From Streptomyces aquilus (GTDB lineage: Bacteria > Actinomycetota > Actinomycetes > Streptomycetales > Streptomycetaceae), in contig NZ_CP034463.1 in the NCBI RefSeq assembly GCF_003955715.1, positions 9,734,001-9,798,000 on the forward strand: a stretch of DNA of 64,000 nucleotides. The letters are read 5' to 3'. The translations under genes and the position numbers were made by a program. Positions 47,439 through 56,215 of the stretch are shown here, piece after piece; position 1 is the stretch's first letter; every line of letters starts with the position of its first letter. Below the pieces are notes generated by a model. The model was not told the origin of the DNA. It saw only the letters and a list, made by a program, of their open reading frames with translations, and ran no database searches.

Positions 47439-49015
47439 CGCGTCGTACTCCTCAACAGGCTTTTGGGGGCTGTCCGTGCGGAAGGGACGGGGCTTCGGGT
47501 GGTGTGCAGCAGGGAGGCCCAGGCGGCGGTCGACGTGAAGTCGTGACTGCCTGCGGGGAGGACGTCCATCACGATGCGGTCGGGCCGCAGCAGGACCGCG
47601 TCCGCGCGTCCGGCGCGCAGCCAGGCGGCGAGGGTGCCGTCGTCGCCGAGGTCGGCCACGCAGAGCGCGCGTATGCCGAGGCTGTGGGCGAGCGCGGTCA
47701 GGGAAGGGGCGGGGTCGGAGGCGGTCAGCACGGTGAAGGAGTCGCCGAGCGCCTCGTCGAGACGGGTGGGCCGTCCGTCGACGCTCACCCACGGTTGCGG
47801 ACAGTGCGTGCCCGGCAGGCGTCGGCGGGCCCCGCGCCGCACGAGCGGTCCGGCGGTGAGCGGCGGGCTGAGGTCGCGGCCGGCCAGCTCGGTGAGGCCG
47901 GGTATGCGGCAGGCGGCGGCCAGTGCCCGGCGGCGGAAGGCGGCGGCGCCGTCCTGGCCACCGGTCATGGCCCAGCCCATGGCGACCGCGAGGCGGACCA
48001 CGTGCCGTGCGTGCGGTTTGCGTTCACTCTCGTAGGTGTCCAACAGCCGTTCGTCGCCGTCCTGTTGGAGGACGCGGGTGAGTTTCCAGGTGAGGTTGTA
48101 GGCGTCCCGCAGCCCCGAGCACAGGCCCTGTCCGATGAACGGCGGGGTGAGGTGGGCGGCGTCGCCGAGCAGGAAGACGCGTCCGCTGCGCCAGCGGTCG
48201 GCGACGCGGGCCCGGAAGGTGTACTCCGTCTCACGTACGACGTCGAAGTCCCCGTCGTACGAGGGCGGCAGCCAGGGGGCGATCAGTTCACGGACCGTCT
48301 CCTGTCCTTCCCCGAGCCGGAACTCCCAGCGGTAGCGGTTCTCGCTCACGCGCATGAAGGTGGCCGGCCGGGCCCGGTCGCAGACCTGGTCGACGCCCTC
48401 CCAGCAGCGGACGGGACCTGTCGTGTCGACGTCGATGACCTTCCAGCGCTCCTCGAAGCGCAGGTCCTCCCACACGCCGCCGATCGCCTCGCGGGTGAGG
48501 CTGTTGGCGCCGTCGCAGCCGAGGACCGCGTCGGCCCACAGCTCGTGATCGCCGGTGCCGTCGCGGTAGGTGACACGGACGGGGCCGGTGGAGGCCGGGC
48601 CGATGCCGGTGACCTCCACGCCACCGCGCAGTTGGCTCTCCGGCCGCCCGGCCAGGGCGTCGCGCAGTACGCGTTCCAGCTCGGGTTGGTCGAACATGCT
48701 GGTCTGCGGGTAGCCGTGGTGGCCGTGCTCGGTGCGGCGGAACTCGGCCATCACCCGGTGCCGGGCGTCCAGCAGCCGCAGCCCCTGCGCCGGTCGGGAG
48801 ATCGCGGCGAACTCCTCACCGACGCCCGCCGCTTGCAGGATGCGGTGGATTTCGTCGTCGCTCGCGACGGCGCGGGGGAGCGGGTAGACGTCCCGGTGGC
48901 GTTCGAGGACGACGCTGCGGACTCCGCGCCGGGCCAGGAGGAGGGCGGCGGTCACGCCCACCGGCCCGGCCCCGACGATCACGACGGGCACACGTGCGGC
49001 TTCATCGACGGTCAT
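47435..49015 (-). CDS. FAD-dependent aromatic monooxygenase (MhpA-like)
   Basis: A 526-residue class A flavoprotein hydroxylase. FAD-binding motifs are VIVGAGPVGVTAALLLARRG at the N terminus and GRVFLLGDAAHLTPPFIGQG near residue 285. The last third is the thioredoxin-like C-terminal domain of phenol and MhpA-type hydroxylases. It would ortho-hydroxylate a phenolic ring to give the catechol that the operon's dioxygenase opens. It starts 19 bp after the FAH-family gene and overlaps the ligase gene (ATGA). Confidence 0.88.
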   Translation of the reverse strand: MTVDEAARVPVVIVGAGPVGVTAALLLARRGVRSVVLERHRDVYPLPRAVASDDEIHRILQAAGVGEEFAAISRPAQGLRLLDARHRVMAEFRRTEHGHHGYPQTSMFDQPELERVLRDALAGRPESQLRGGVEVTGIGPASTGPVRVTYRDGTGDHELWADAVLGCDGANSLTREAIGGVWEDLRFEERWKVIDVDTTGPVRCWEGVDQVCDRARPATFMRVSENRYRWEFRLGEGQETVRELIAPWLPPSYDGDFDVVRETEYTFRARVADRWRSGRVFLLGDAAHLTPPFIGQGLCSGLRDAYNLTWKLTRVLQQDGDERLLDTYESERKPHARHVVRLAVAMGWAMTGGQDGAAAFRRRALAAACRIPGLTELAGRDLSPPLTAGPLVRRGARRRLPGTHCPQPWVSVDGRPTRLDEALGDSFTVLTASDPAPSLTALAHSLGIRALCVADLGDDGTLAAWLRAGRADAVLLRPDRIVMDVLPAGSHDFTSTAAWASLLHTTRSPVPSARTAPKSLLRSTTR

Positions 49016-49034
49016 GTGCGGCTCACCTCGGGGA

Positions 49035-49973
49035 TTAGTTCGCGGCCGCGACGGGCGTGCGCTGCTCGCCGAGGTCGATGCGGCCGTCGGGGGTCGCGAT
49101 CGTCGCCGTGATCACGTCGCCCGGGCTCAGGTAGTGGGGGTTCTTCGCCTGGCTCTTGAAGAACGCCTTCCATTTCACGGCGGGCGGCAGCAGTGCGCCG
49201 ATCTTCTCGACGGCCTTCGGCGGCGCTTTCAGGGCCGTGCCGCCGGGGGTGCCGGTGAGCAGCAGGTCGCCGGCGTCCAGGGTCTGGAAGCGGGCCAGCA
49301 GGGTCAGCGCCTGTGCCGGGCGGACGATCATGTCGGCCAGGGTGCGGTCCTGACGAAGCTCGCCGTTGACGCTCAACTTCAGCCGCAGGTCCGGGAGATG
49401 GGCGAAGTCATCCGGCTCCAGCAGCGTCAGGAACGGGCCCGTCGGCGTGAAGGTCGGGTACGACTTGCTCTCGTAGAACTGAGTCTTGGTCAGCTGCACC
49501 TCACGGGCGCTGACGTCGTTGGTGATGACCAGTCCGGCGACGTACGACGGCAGGTCCCGCTCCTCGACGACGGTGCCGACGGGCAGGGGCGCGCCCATGA
49601 CGAGGCCCAACTCGATCTCGTAGTCGAGGAACTTCACATGCGACGGCCGGACGACGGCGTCGCCCGGGCCGCTGACCGAGCCGGACGCCTTGCGGAAGAA
49701 GGTGGGCGGGACGTCGCCCTTGAAACCCGAATCGCGGGCGTGGCTGCGGTAGTTGACCATCTGGGCGACCACCCGGCAGGGCGTGGTGACCGGTGAGAGC
49801 GCCACCAGGTCGACGACGGGCGTGCCCGGTTCGCCGGACGCGGCGGCCTCGTGGACAGCCGATCGGTCGGCCAGCAGCTCGGCGGTGGTCACGGCCTTGG
49901 TGTCGACCGGGACGGCCCGGTCGCCCAGGACGACCCACCAGCCGTCGGCGGTGCGCAGGACATTGGTGCTCAT
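49035..49973 (-). CDS. Fumarylacetoacetate hydrolase-family protein
   Basis: A 312-residue FAH-superfamily enzyme. The metal site reads LDYEIELGLVMG, with two acidic ligands in EIE; the third is the Asp in ITNDVSAREVQ. The LLTGTPGGTALK segment is the family signature. Such enzymes hydrolyse C-C bonds or act as hydratases or decarboxylases in meta-cleavage routes. Its place between dioxygenase and monooxygenase genes supports processing of the ring-fission product. A gap of 36 bp separates it from the dioxygenase gene. Confidence 0.88.
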   Translation of the reverse strand: MSTNVLRTADGWWVVLGDRAVPVDTKAVTTAELLADRSAVHEAAASGEPGTPVVDLVALSPVTTPCRVVAQMVNYRSHARDSGFKGDVPPTFFRKASGSVSGPGDAVVRPSHVKFLDYEIELGLVMGAPLPVGTVVEERDLPSYVAGLVITNDVSAREVQLTKTQFYESKSYPTFTPTGPFLTLLEPDDFAHLPDLRLKLSVNGELRQDRTLADMIVRPAQALTLLARFQTLDAGDLLLTGTPGGTALKAPPKAVEKIGALLPPAVKWKAFFKSQAKNPHYLSPGDVITATIATPDGRIDLGEQRTPVAAAN

Positions 49974-50009
49974 GTCAGTGCCTTTGTGAGGGGGATTCGC
50001 GTGCGGAGG

Positions 50010-51152
50010 TCAGGAGTTGGCGGCCTTGAGCAGGCCGAACAGCCGTGCCGGGTCCATCTCGTTGTCGCCGCGCAGGGCCTCGACGACATCGCGGAGCCGC
50101 TGCGGGGAGGGGCTCGCGCCGAGGAAGTCGCGGGTGGCCGGCGGGCCCCACTGGGCCAGGCCGCTGGTCGACATGGGCGCCCAGCCGGGCTCGACGTCGC
50201 AGGAGAACAGGTCGCCGTCGGAGAAGTGCTCCAGCATGAAGTGGTCGGGGTCGCGCCAGTAGTCGAAGAGCTGGCTGCCCTGGATGTGCCGGCCGATGCC
50301 CCAACTGCGCTTGTATCCCCGCTCCTTGAGGTACTCGCCACCGGCGGCGATCGAGTCCAGGTCGGTGACCTGGTAGGCGGAGTGGACGTATCCCGTGCCC
50401 GGCCCCAGGTGCATCGCGAGGGTGTGGTGGTCGGCAGGCACGCTGCCCAGGTCGCAGCGGATGAACGCCATCGTCGGGCCGCGGCCGCGCTGGCCGTCCA
50501 GGAACAGGAAGTCGGAGACGATCATGCCGAGGGTGTCCAGGTACCAGTCCAGGGCGCGCCCGAACACGCGGGTCTCCAGGACCAGATGGCCCAGACGCTG
50601 GATGCGGGACGGCTCGCGCGGCGGACGCTGCGTGGCGTTCGTACGACGGTGATCCGTGCCGAAGTTGAGGGGCAGCGGCCGCTGTTCCGGCAGGGCGGGG
50701 AGCTGCTCGCCGCAGTGCACGACCCGCACGGGGAAGCCGGAGGGGTCGAGCAGGTCGACGCCCTTGCCGCCCCCGGGAACGTCGGCGTCCCGCACGTCCC
50801 TGCCCGTCGCGCGGGCCAGCCGGTCCAGGTCGGCCCGCTCGGCGGCGCGGAACGCCGGACCGATGAAGCGGGACGTACGACCGCGCCGGATCACCATGCA
50901 GGGCGAGCCCGCGAAGGTGCCCCGCAGCCACAGCTCGCTCTCGGTGCGGGCGGCGACGCCGAAGCCGAAGTCGCGGGCGAAGACCTCCGCCCGGTCCAGG
51001 TCGGGCTTCTCGAACTCCAGCCAGGCCAGGTCCGCCACCTTGATCACGGGATTCCGGGAGCGGCCGGGGTGCTCGCCGCGCAGGGCGCCCTGCTCACTGT
51101 GGAGGTCCTGGTGGGCCGTGAGGACGTCCCCGTTGACGTGTGTTCCAGACAT
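50010..51152 (-). CDS. Type I extradiol dioxygenase (two-domain VOC)
   Basis: A 380-residue Fe(II)-dependent ring-cleaving enzyme made of two VOC modules. The C-terminal catalytic module carries the facial triad H189 (RLGHLVLET), H242 or H243 (DHHTLAMHL) and E308 (DPDHFMLEHFSDGD). The about 35-residue N-terminal lead is unusual. The open frame extends to 51263, but the ATG at 51152 has GGAGG upstream. It is the first gene of the operon and is read from the TetR-controlled promoter at 51187-51215. It would open a catechol next to the hydroxyls. Confidence 0.88.
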   Translation of the reverse strand: MSGTHVNGDVLTAHQDLHSEQGALRGEHPGRSRNPVIKVADLAWLEFEKPDLDRAEVFARDFGFGVAARTESELWLRGTFAGSPCMVIRRGRTSRFIGPAFRAAERADLDRLARATGRDVRDADVPGGGKGVDLLDPSGFPVRVVHCGEQLPALPEQRPLPLNFGTDHRRTNATQRPPREPSRIQRLGHLVLETRVFGRALDWYLDTLGMIVSDFLFLDGQRGRGPTMAFIRCDLGSVPADHHTLAMHLGPGTGYVHSAYQVTDLDSIAAGGEYLKERGYKRSWGIGRHIQGSQLFDYWRDPDHFMLEHFSDGDLFSCDVEPGWAPMSTSGLAQWGPPATRDFLGASPSPQRLRDVVEALRGDNEMDPARLFGLLKAANS

Positions 51153-51186
51153 GGTGTCCTCCGAGCAACATTGCCGTAATGAGGAA

Positions 51187-51215
51187 ATCATCAACTGTGA
51201 CAGTTCTGTCGTCAA
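51187..51215 (-). promoter_or_regulatory. TetR-controlled promoter of the aromatic operon
   Basis: On the reverse strand TTGACG (-35), a 17-bp spacer and GATGAT (-10). The palindrome AACTGTGACAGTT (51193-51205, perfect six-base arms) lies wholly inside the spacer, so repressor binding would exclude RNA polymerase. It faces a divergent tetR gene. Confidence 0.68.
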
Positions 51216-51286
51216 GGCGTTCACCGCAGGAAATGATGGATTCATCAGAACTGCGATCTTCATCGTGCAACCGTTAGGCTCTGCGC

Positions 51287-51922
51287 ATGTCTACGTCAGC
51301 CCCGCCCGGCAATCGGTTCGAGCGACGTCGCGCGGAGACCCGGGGGGCTCTCGTGCGAGCGGCCCGGCAGATCCTCGCCGAGAGCGGCGACACGAGCGCG
51401 AGCATCCAGGCGATCGCCGAGCGCGCGGACGTTGGCTTCGGCTCCTTCTACAACCACTTCGACTCCAAGGCGGAGTTGTTCGAGGCGGCGGTGATCGATG
51501 CCCTCGAGGAGTTCGCGCAGGAATTCGACGAGCGTCTGACGGGGGTCGACGACCCGGCGGAGCGGGTCGCGGGCGGCTTCCGGCTCAGTGCCCGCATGGC
51601 CGACTCCCACCCGGAGCTGATGCAGGTCCTGCGCCGCCGTGGCCTCGCGCACATCCACTCGGGCAAGGGGCTGGCCCGACGCGCCCTGCGTGATCTCCAG
51701 GTCGGCATCGCCTCCGGCCGCTTCACGCCCGTCGACCCGATGGTCGCCCTGTCCGCACTCGGCGGAACCCTGCTGTCCCTGGTGGAACTGCGGTTCGCCC
51801 GCCCTGAACTGGACGGCGACGAGGCCGCGGTCAACCTTGCCGAGATGGTCCTGCGGATGCTGGGCCTGCCCGCGGACGACGCCCACGAGGTGGCCCGACG
51901 CCCCTTGCCCGACGCCGCCTGA
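51287..51922 (+). CDS. TetR-family regulator of the aromatic operon
   Basis: A 211-residue TetR protein. The HTH includes LVRAARQILAESGDTSASIQ, then AERADVGFGSFYNHFDSKAE. The ligand domain is TetR_C-like with HPELMQVLRRRGLAHI. It is divergent from the five-gene degradation operon, and the palindrome in that promoter is its likely operator; the ring-cleavage substrate or product is the likely inducer. It ends three bases before the convergent LmeA-like gene, so the two messages overlap at their 3' ends. Confidence 0.87.
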   Translation: MSTSAPPGNRFERRRAETRGALVRAARQILAESGDTSASIQAIAERADVGFGSFYNHFDSKAELFEAAVIDALEEFAQEFDERLTGVDDPAERVAGGFRLSARMADSHPELMQVLRRRGLAHIHSGKGLARRALRDLQVGIASGRFTPVDPMVALSALGGTLLSLVELRFARPELDGDEAAVNLAEMVLRMLGLPADDAHEVARRPLPDAA

Positions 51923-51924
51923 CC

Positions 51925-52707
51925 TCACGCGGACGAGGAGTCCGGGTGGAACGTGACCGAGTGGCCCGTGAAGCGGGCGTCGATTCCGTCCTCGCTGGTG
52001 GTGACCGAGCGCAGCCGGAGCCCTTCGGGCACATTCCGCAGCGGTACGGGCTCGTCCAGGGCCCGGTCGAGCAGTGATTTCAGCGGCGGGAGCAGTTCAC
52101 CCTGCTCCGCGCGTACGTCCGTGAAGGCGATGCTGTTGCCGTCGGCCGCCGAGACGGCCGCGCTCACGGTCACGTCGCCGACGAGCGGCAGGCTCGCGGT
52201 CGCGTTGATCCGGCCGGACTCGTCCCCCTGTGACACCTGCACACCGAGCGCCCTCGACACGTCCGCGTACGACAGGAACGCGGTCGCTGTGACGCCGTCC
52301 GCGTGAGCCTCGTCGGCACTCCCCGACGTCTTCAGCCCGTCCATCCCGACCGTCAGCTTCGTCACCGGGAGCGGCCGGGTGCTGCCGTCGGCCGGGATCT
52401 CGTGGGCGGTCAGGTCGACATGGTCCAGGCTGCCCGCGGCCAGTTGGTTCAGTACGGGAAAGCCCCTGACGTGGACCGACGGCCGATCGGCGGTTCCCAT
52501 GCCGTCTTGGAAGGCTGTGGCCGTGCGGCTCGCCGCGTGAGCTGCGGCGAGCCGGTCGACCGCGACTGTGCCGACCAGCAGGGCCGCCAGGGACGCGGCG
52601 GCGATGATCATGCGCTGCCTGGTCCGGGTCGGAGGGCTCGCATACATGGAGTCGTCGCCGTAGTAGGGCTCGCCGACGTACTTCTCGTCGCGGGGGGACT
52701 GGTACAT
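51925..52707 (-). CDS. LmeA-like (DUF2993) envelope protein
   Basis: A 260-residue protein with a short cytosolic head, one membrane helix at about 34-56 (MIIAAASLAALLVGTVAVDR) and a large exported beta-rich domain (SVHVRGFPVLNQLAAGSLD, the DUF2993 signature). LmeA of mycobacteria takes part in lipomannan elongation. The frame opens at 52797, but the ATG at 52707 follows GAGGAG. It is 37 bp downstream of a tetR gene on the same strand and probably co-transcribed, so it is expected to be regulated with the divergent exporter. Confidence 0.82.
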   Translation of the reverse strand: MYQSPRDEKYVGEPYYGDDSMYASPPTRTRQRMIIAAASLAALLVGTVAVDRLAAAHAASRTATAFQDGMGTADRPSVHVRGFPVLNQLAAGSLDHVDLTAHEIPADGSTRPLPVTKLTVGMDGLKTSGSADEAHADGVTATAFLSYADVSRALGVQVSQGDESGRINATASLPLVGDVTVSAAVSAADGNSIAFTDVRAEQGELLPPLKSLLDRALDEPVPLRNVPEGLRLRSVTTSEDGIDARFTGHSVTFHPDSSSA

Positions 52708-52744
52708 GGTTCTCCTCTTCGAGTGGTGCTCGGGAAGTGCGCGC

Positions 52745-53383
52745 CTACGCGGCGTCGCCCGCGGGGCGGACGAGTCCGTGGACGCACGCCGCGGCACTGT
52801 CCTCGGCCACGCCCGTCGCGGTCAGGGCGGCGGTCGCCGCGCCGGCGCCGTCGTCGCTCCAGACCCCGCTGTTCGCGCAGTCCAGAAGCCCCAGCAGGTA
52901 CCCCTCCAGCGCCCGGGCCTGGACGACCGGGGGTACGCCGGTCTGGAAGACGCCCTGTCGCTGCCCCCGGGAGATGATCGCCTCCGCCATGTCCCGCGCG
53001 GGAGCCAGGACTTCTGCCAGCCGATCGGCGCCGAGGTCCTGGGGGGCGAGTCTGAGCAGGATGCGGTAGCGATCTCCGACGGGCCACACCGCGAGGACGA
53101 AGCGCGCCAACTCCGGGACGGCATCCGCCACCGGCGCGCGCGGGACCGCGAGCGCCTGCCGCAAGGCCCATGCGGCGTCCTCCACCAGCCCCTCCACCAG
53201 TGCGGCCCGGCCGTGGAAGTGGCCATAGAGCGTACGGCGCACCACTCCAGCGGCCTCGGCGATGTCGCCGAGGCTGCTGTCGGGGTCACGGCTCAGTTCC
53301 TGCCGGGCCGCCTCCAGGATGCGGGCCCGTGTGAACAGGGTGCGGCTGCGTTCCGGGGCGGCTGTCAGGTGCGCGTGGATCAT
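52745..53383 (-). CDS. TetR-family regulator A
   Basis: A 212-residue TetR protein. The HTH reads RARILEAARQELSRDPDSSL and GVVRRTLYGHFHGRAAL. The whole protein aligns with the TetR at 58267-58893; the recognition helix GVVRRTL is identical and the C-terminal WPVGDxYRxLL segment is shared. The frame opens at 53488, but the ATG at 53383 follows GGAGG. It forms an operon with the LmeA-like gene and diverges from a DHA2 exporter. Two TTGCACAT-type direct repeats lie in the shared promoter. Confidence 0.87.
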   Translation of the reverse strand: MIHAHLTAAPERSRTLFTRARILEAARQELSRDPDSSLGDIAEAAGVVRRTLYGHFHGRAALVEGLVEDAAWALRQALAVPRAPVADAVPELARFVLAVWPVGDRYRILLRLAPQDLGADRLAEVLAPARDMAEAIISRGQRQGVFQTGVPPVVQARALEGYLLGLLDCANSGVWSDDGAGAATAALTATGVAEDSAAACVHGLVRPAGDAA

Positions 53384-53443
53384 GTCGAAACCTCCGGTAG
53401 GCGGGGGAGGGCGTCCGGCAGGAGGGGCAGGGCGACTCGATAG

Positions 53444-53494
53444 TTGCACATTGGCGAGCAATAAACTAGTCTGCACATCAGCGGGCAATTAACT
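53444..53494. promoter_or_regulatory. Tandem TetR operators before the exporter gene
   Basis: Two direct copies of a 23-bp element occur at 53445-53467 and 53472-53494 (19 of 23 identical, 27-bp period). Each holds a TGC-N10-GCAA dyad; the first is TTGCACATTGGCGAGCAA, a full TTGC-N10-GCAA. A third copy lies at 58177 before the kinase gene. Confidence 0.75.
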
Positions 53495-53592
53495 GCCCAT
53501 GGTGCCTGGCCCCTCGTGGCCCCGCGTGCACCGATCCCCTCGATTCCGCACCCCCGAAGCCTCCGCTTCACCTCCTGCCGAGGAGCCTGACC

Positions 53593-55206
53593 ATGCCGCT
53601 CTTTCCGAACACACCCGTCGAGAAGATGACGGAGCCCTACCACCGCCGCTGGTGGGCCCTGCTGGTCCTGTGCCTGAGCCTGCTGATCGTCGTCATGGCG
53701 AACACGTCACTGATCGTGGCCGCCCCCGACATGACCAAGGACCTGGGACTGTCCAGCAGCGACCTGCAGTGGGTCATCGACGGCTACACCGTCCCCTACG
53801 CCGCGCTGATGCTCGTGCTCGGCGCGATCGGCGACAAGTACAGCCGTCGCGGCGCCCTCGTCCTCGGCCTGCTGATCTTCGCCGGAGGGTCGGTGATGGG
53901 CGGCCTGGTCGATGAGACCAACCTCGTCATCACCGCCCGCGCGATCATGGGTGTCGGTGCCGCCGTCGTCATGCCGGCCACCCTGTCGCTGCTGGTCGCG
54001 ATGTTCCCGCGCGCCGAGCGCGCCAGGGCGATCACCGCCTGGTCCGCGACCTCCGGCCTCGCCATCGCGGTCGGTCCGCTGACCGCCGGCTGGCTGCTGG
54101 AGAACCACGCCTGGGGCTCCACCTTCCTGGTGAACGTCCCGATCGCCGTCCTCGGCGTCATCGGCGCGCTGTTGCTCGTGCCGCCGTCGAAGGCGGAGGG
54201 CATGGGCCGGATCGACTACGGCGGCGGTCTGCTGTCGATCGTGTCGGTCGGCTGCCTGGTCTACGCGGTCATCGAGGGCCCGCACTTCGGCTGGGGCACC
54301 GGTCCCATCACCGCGGCCGTCGTCGCCGGCGTGGGCCTGCTGGCCTTCGTGGCCTGGGAGTTGAAGCACCCGAACCCGATGCTGGACGTGCGCAAGTTCA
54401 CCGAGCGTCCCTTCGGCGGCTCGATGATGGCCGTGCTGTTCTTCTTCTTCGGCACCTTCGGCTCGATCTACTACTCCACCCAGTTCCTGCAGTTCGTCCT
54501 CGGCTACAACGCCCTGGAGACCGGCATCCGCCTGCTGCCGCTGGCCGGATCCGTGTTCGTCGGTGCCGCGGTCACCGGCAAGCTGGCTCCCAAGCTGGGC
54601 GTGAAGCTGGTGGTCGGGACCGGCATGGTGATCGGCACCGTGGGCGTCTTCCTGCTCACCCGGATCGACTCCGGCTCCACCTACACCGACTTCGTGGCCT
54701 CGCTGCTGCTGCTCGGCTTCGCCATCGGCCTGAGCCTTTCCCCCGCCACCGACACCATCATGGGCTCTTTCCCCGAGTCGGAGCTGGGCGTCGGCGGCGG
54801 CGCCAACGACACCGCCCTGGAACTCGGCGCCTCGCTGGGCATCGCCATCCTCGGCTCCCTGCTGGCCACGTCCTACAAGGACAAGCTGACCGACCTGGTC
54901 GGCGGCCACCTCCCCGCCGAGGCCCTGGACACCGCCAAGGACTCCGTCGGCGGCGGCATCGCGGTCGCCGAACACGTCGCCAAGAACCCCCAGGGCGGCG
55001 CCGAACAGGCCCAGACCCTGCTGGGAGCGGTGCACGAGTCCTTCGCCCACGCCATCGCCCACACCAGCCTCATCGGCGGCATCATCATGGCCGCCGGAAC
55101 CCTGATCGTCATCGCAGTCCTGCCCGGCCGCAAGCACACCACCCAGCACGGTGCGGAAGAAGGGACGCCGGCGACCGAGGAGCAGACCGAGACCGTGGGC
55201 GCCTGA
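53593..55206 (+). CDS. MFS drug exporter, DHA2 (14-helix) type
   Basis: A 537-residue proton-coupled antiporter with fourteen predicted helices. QWVIDGYTVPYAALMLVLGA (motif D), GDKYSRRGALVLG (motif A) and the fifth-helix antiporter motif GLAIAVGPLTAGWLL are clear. This class exports quaternary ammonium compounds, dyes and antibiotics. It is divergent from tetR A with two tandem operator copies upstream, and two successive terminator hairpins follow it. A role in self-protection or efflux of an exogenous toxin is inferred. Confidence 0.9.
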   Translation: MPLFPNTPVEKMTEPYHRRWWALLVLCLSLLIVVMANTSLIVAAPDMTKDLGLSSSDLQWVIDGYTVPYAALMLVLGAIGDKYSRRGALVLGLLIFAGGSVMGGLVDETNLVITARAIMGVGAAVVMPATLSLLVAMFPRAERARAITAWSATSGLAIAVGPLTAGWLLENHAWGSTFLVNVPIAVLGVIGALLLVPPSKAEGMGRIDYGGGLLSIVSVGCLVYAVIEGPHFGWGTGPITAAVVAGVGLLAFVAWELKHPNPMLDVRKFTERPFGGSMMAVLFFFFGTFGSIYYSTQFLQFVLGYNALETGIRLLPLAGSVFVGAAVTGKLAPKLGVKLVVGTGMVIGTVGVFLLTRIDSGSTYTDFVASLLLLGFAIGLSLSPATDTIMGSFPESELGVGGGANDTALELGASLGIAILGSLLATSYKDKLTDLVGGHLPAEALDTAKDSVGGGIAVAEHVAKNPQGGAEQAQTLLGAVHESFAHAIAHTSLIGGIIMAAGTLIVIAVLPGRKHTTQHGAEEGTPATEEQTETVGA

Positions 55207-55218
55207 GCCCCGTACACC

Positions 55219-55245
55219 GGAGGCCGGAACCTGATTCCGGCCTCC
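55219..55245 (+). terminator. Hairpin after the exporter gene
   Basis: GGAGGCCGGAA (55219-55229) pairs perfectly with TTCCGGCCTCC (55235-55245) over a 5-base loop, starting 13 bases after the stop. No U-tract follows. Confidence 0.7.
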
Positions 55246-55287
55246 TCCACCCCCATGACGGGCTGTGCCTGAGCGGCGCACAGCCCC

Positions 55288-55331
55288 GGGACGGTGCCGG
55301 GAGGGGAAACCCGGCACCGTCCCACTTTTTT
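55288..55331 (+). terminator. Rho-independent terminator after the exporter gene
   Basis: A perfect 14-bp stem, GGGACGGTGCCGGG (55288-55301) with CCCGGCACCGTCCC (55310-55323), has an 8-base loop and is followed by six T (55326-55331). This is the strongest intrinsic terminator in the window. Confidence 0.92.
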
Positions 55332-55395
55332 GTCGCGCTGACGGCTTGAAAACAAAAGGGGTGCGGTCGCTGAACTGGGGTGATAGGCAAGCGAC

Positions 55396-56157
55396 GTGAC
55401 AGAGAGTCTTGAGTATTCCGCCCTGCTGCGACTGATCGACGAGCGGTCGGCCGCGTTCCGGAGTGCGGTTGCCGCCGCGCCCGGCCTTGACGCGCCGGTG
55501 CCGTCCTGCCCCGAGTGGACGGTGTTCGATCTGGTGCGGCACCTGGGTACGGGCCAGCGCTGGTGGGCCGCGATCGTCGCCGCGGGCCCGGCCGAGGCGC
55601 CGCCCGCCAAGGACGCCGCCCAGGCGCCGCGCGAGATCGAGGCGCTGCTGGCCTGGTACACGGAGTCGAACGAAATGCTGCTGAGCGCGCTGCGGGAGGC
55701 GGGCCCGGAGCGCGAGTGCTGGACGTGGTGGAGCGCGGGCGTGTCGCCGGCGAATGCCTGGGGCGTTGCCCGGCGCCGGGTGCACGAGCTGCTGGTGCAC
55801 ACCTACGACGCCCAGCTCGCCGCCGGCACCGTGCAGCCGATGCCGGTGGACGTCGCGATCGACGGCGTGGCCGAGTTCCTCGACACCTGCAACTCCACCC
55901 CGGCGGCGTGGCCGCACGCGCCCGCCACCATCCAGTACCACGCCACCGAGGGCCGCTCCTGGCTCCTCGTGCTGGACGGGACCGGAGCCTGGCCCGCACC
56001 TCTCACGGTCGACGCCGCGCCCCCCTCCGCTTCGGCCACGGGCACGGCCGAGCAACTGCTCCTCTTCGTCTGGGGCCGCCTCACGCTGAACGACCTGAAG
56101 ACCGAGGGCGACCAGCAGGTGTTCGAGCAGCTCATCGCCTGGGAGCCCGAGGAGTAG
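55396..56157 (+). CDS. Mycothiol-dependent maleylpyruvate isomerase-family protein
   Basis: A 253-residue DinB-like four-helix protein with the MDMPI N-terminal domain (SCPEWTVFDLVRHLG) and its C-terminal extension. Metal ligands fit the H...ExxxH pattern: H49, E131 and H135 (RRVHELLVHTYDA). Family members use mycothiol, the actinobacterial thiol, in isomerase or transferase reactions; the true substrate of most is unknown. Maleylpyruvate arises from gentisate, not from extradiol cleavage, so no direct link to the nearby aromatic operon is claimed. The GTG start at 55396 has a weak ribosome site. Confidence 0.82.
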   Translation: MTESLEYSALLRLIDERSAAFRSAVAAAPGLDAPVPSCPEWTVFDLVRHLGTGQRWWAAIVAAGPAEAPPAKDAAQAPREIEALLAWYTESNEMLLSALREAGPERECWTWWSAGVSPANAWGVARRRVHELLVHTYDAQLAAGTVQPMPVDVAIDGVAEFLDTCNSTPAAWPHAPATIQYHATEGRSWLLVLDGTGAWPAPLTVDAAPPSASATGTAEQLLLFVWGRLTLNDLKTEGDQQVFEQLIAWEPEE

Positions 56158-56166
56158 GCAGGCCGA

Positions 56167-56206
56167 CACCGCCGGCGGACGGCCTCGATGGCGTCCGCCG
56201 GCGGTG
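56167..56206. terminator. Shared terminator hairpin between convergent genes
   Basis: CACCGCCGGCGGAC (56167-56180) pairs perfectly with GTCCGCCGGCGGTG (56193-56206). It lies between the isomerase stop (56157) and the kinase stop (56216), so it can serve both strands. Confidence 0.75.
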
Positions 56207-56215
56207 AACGGCGTC

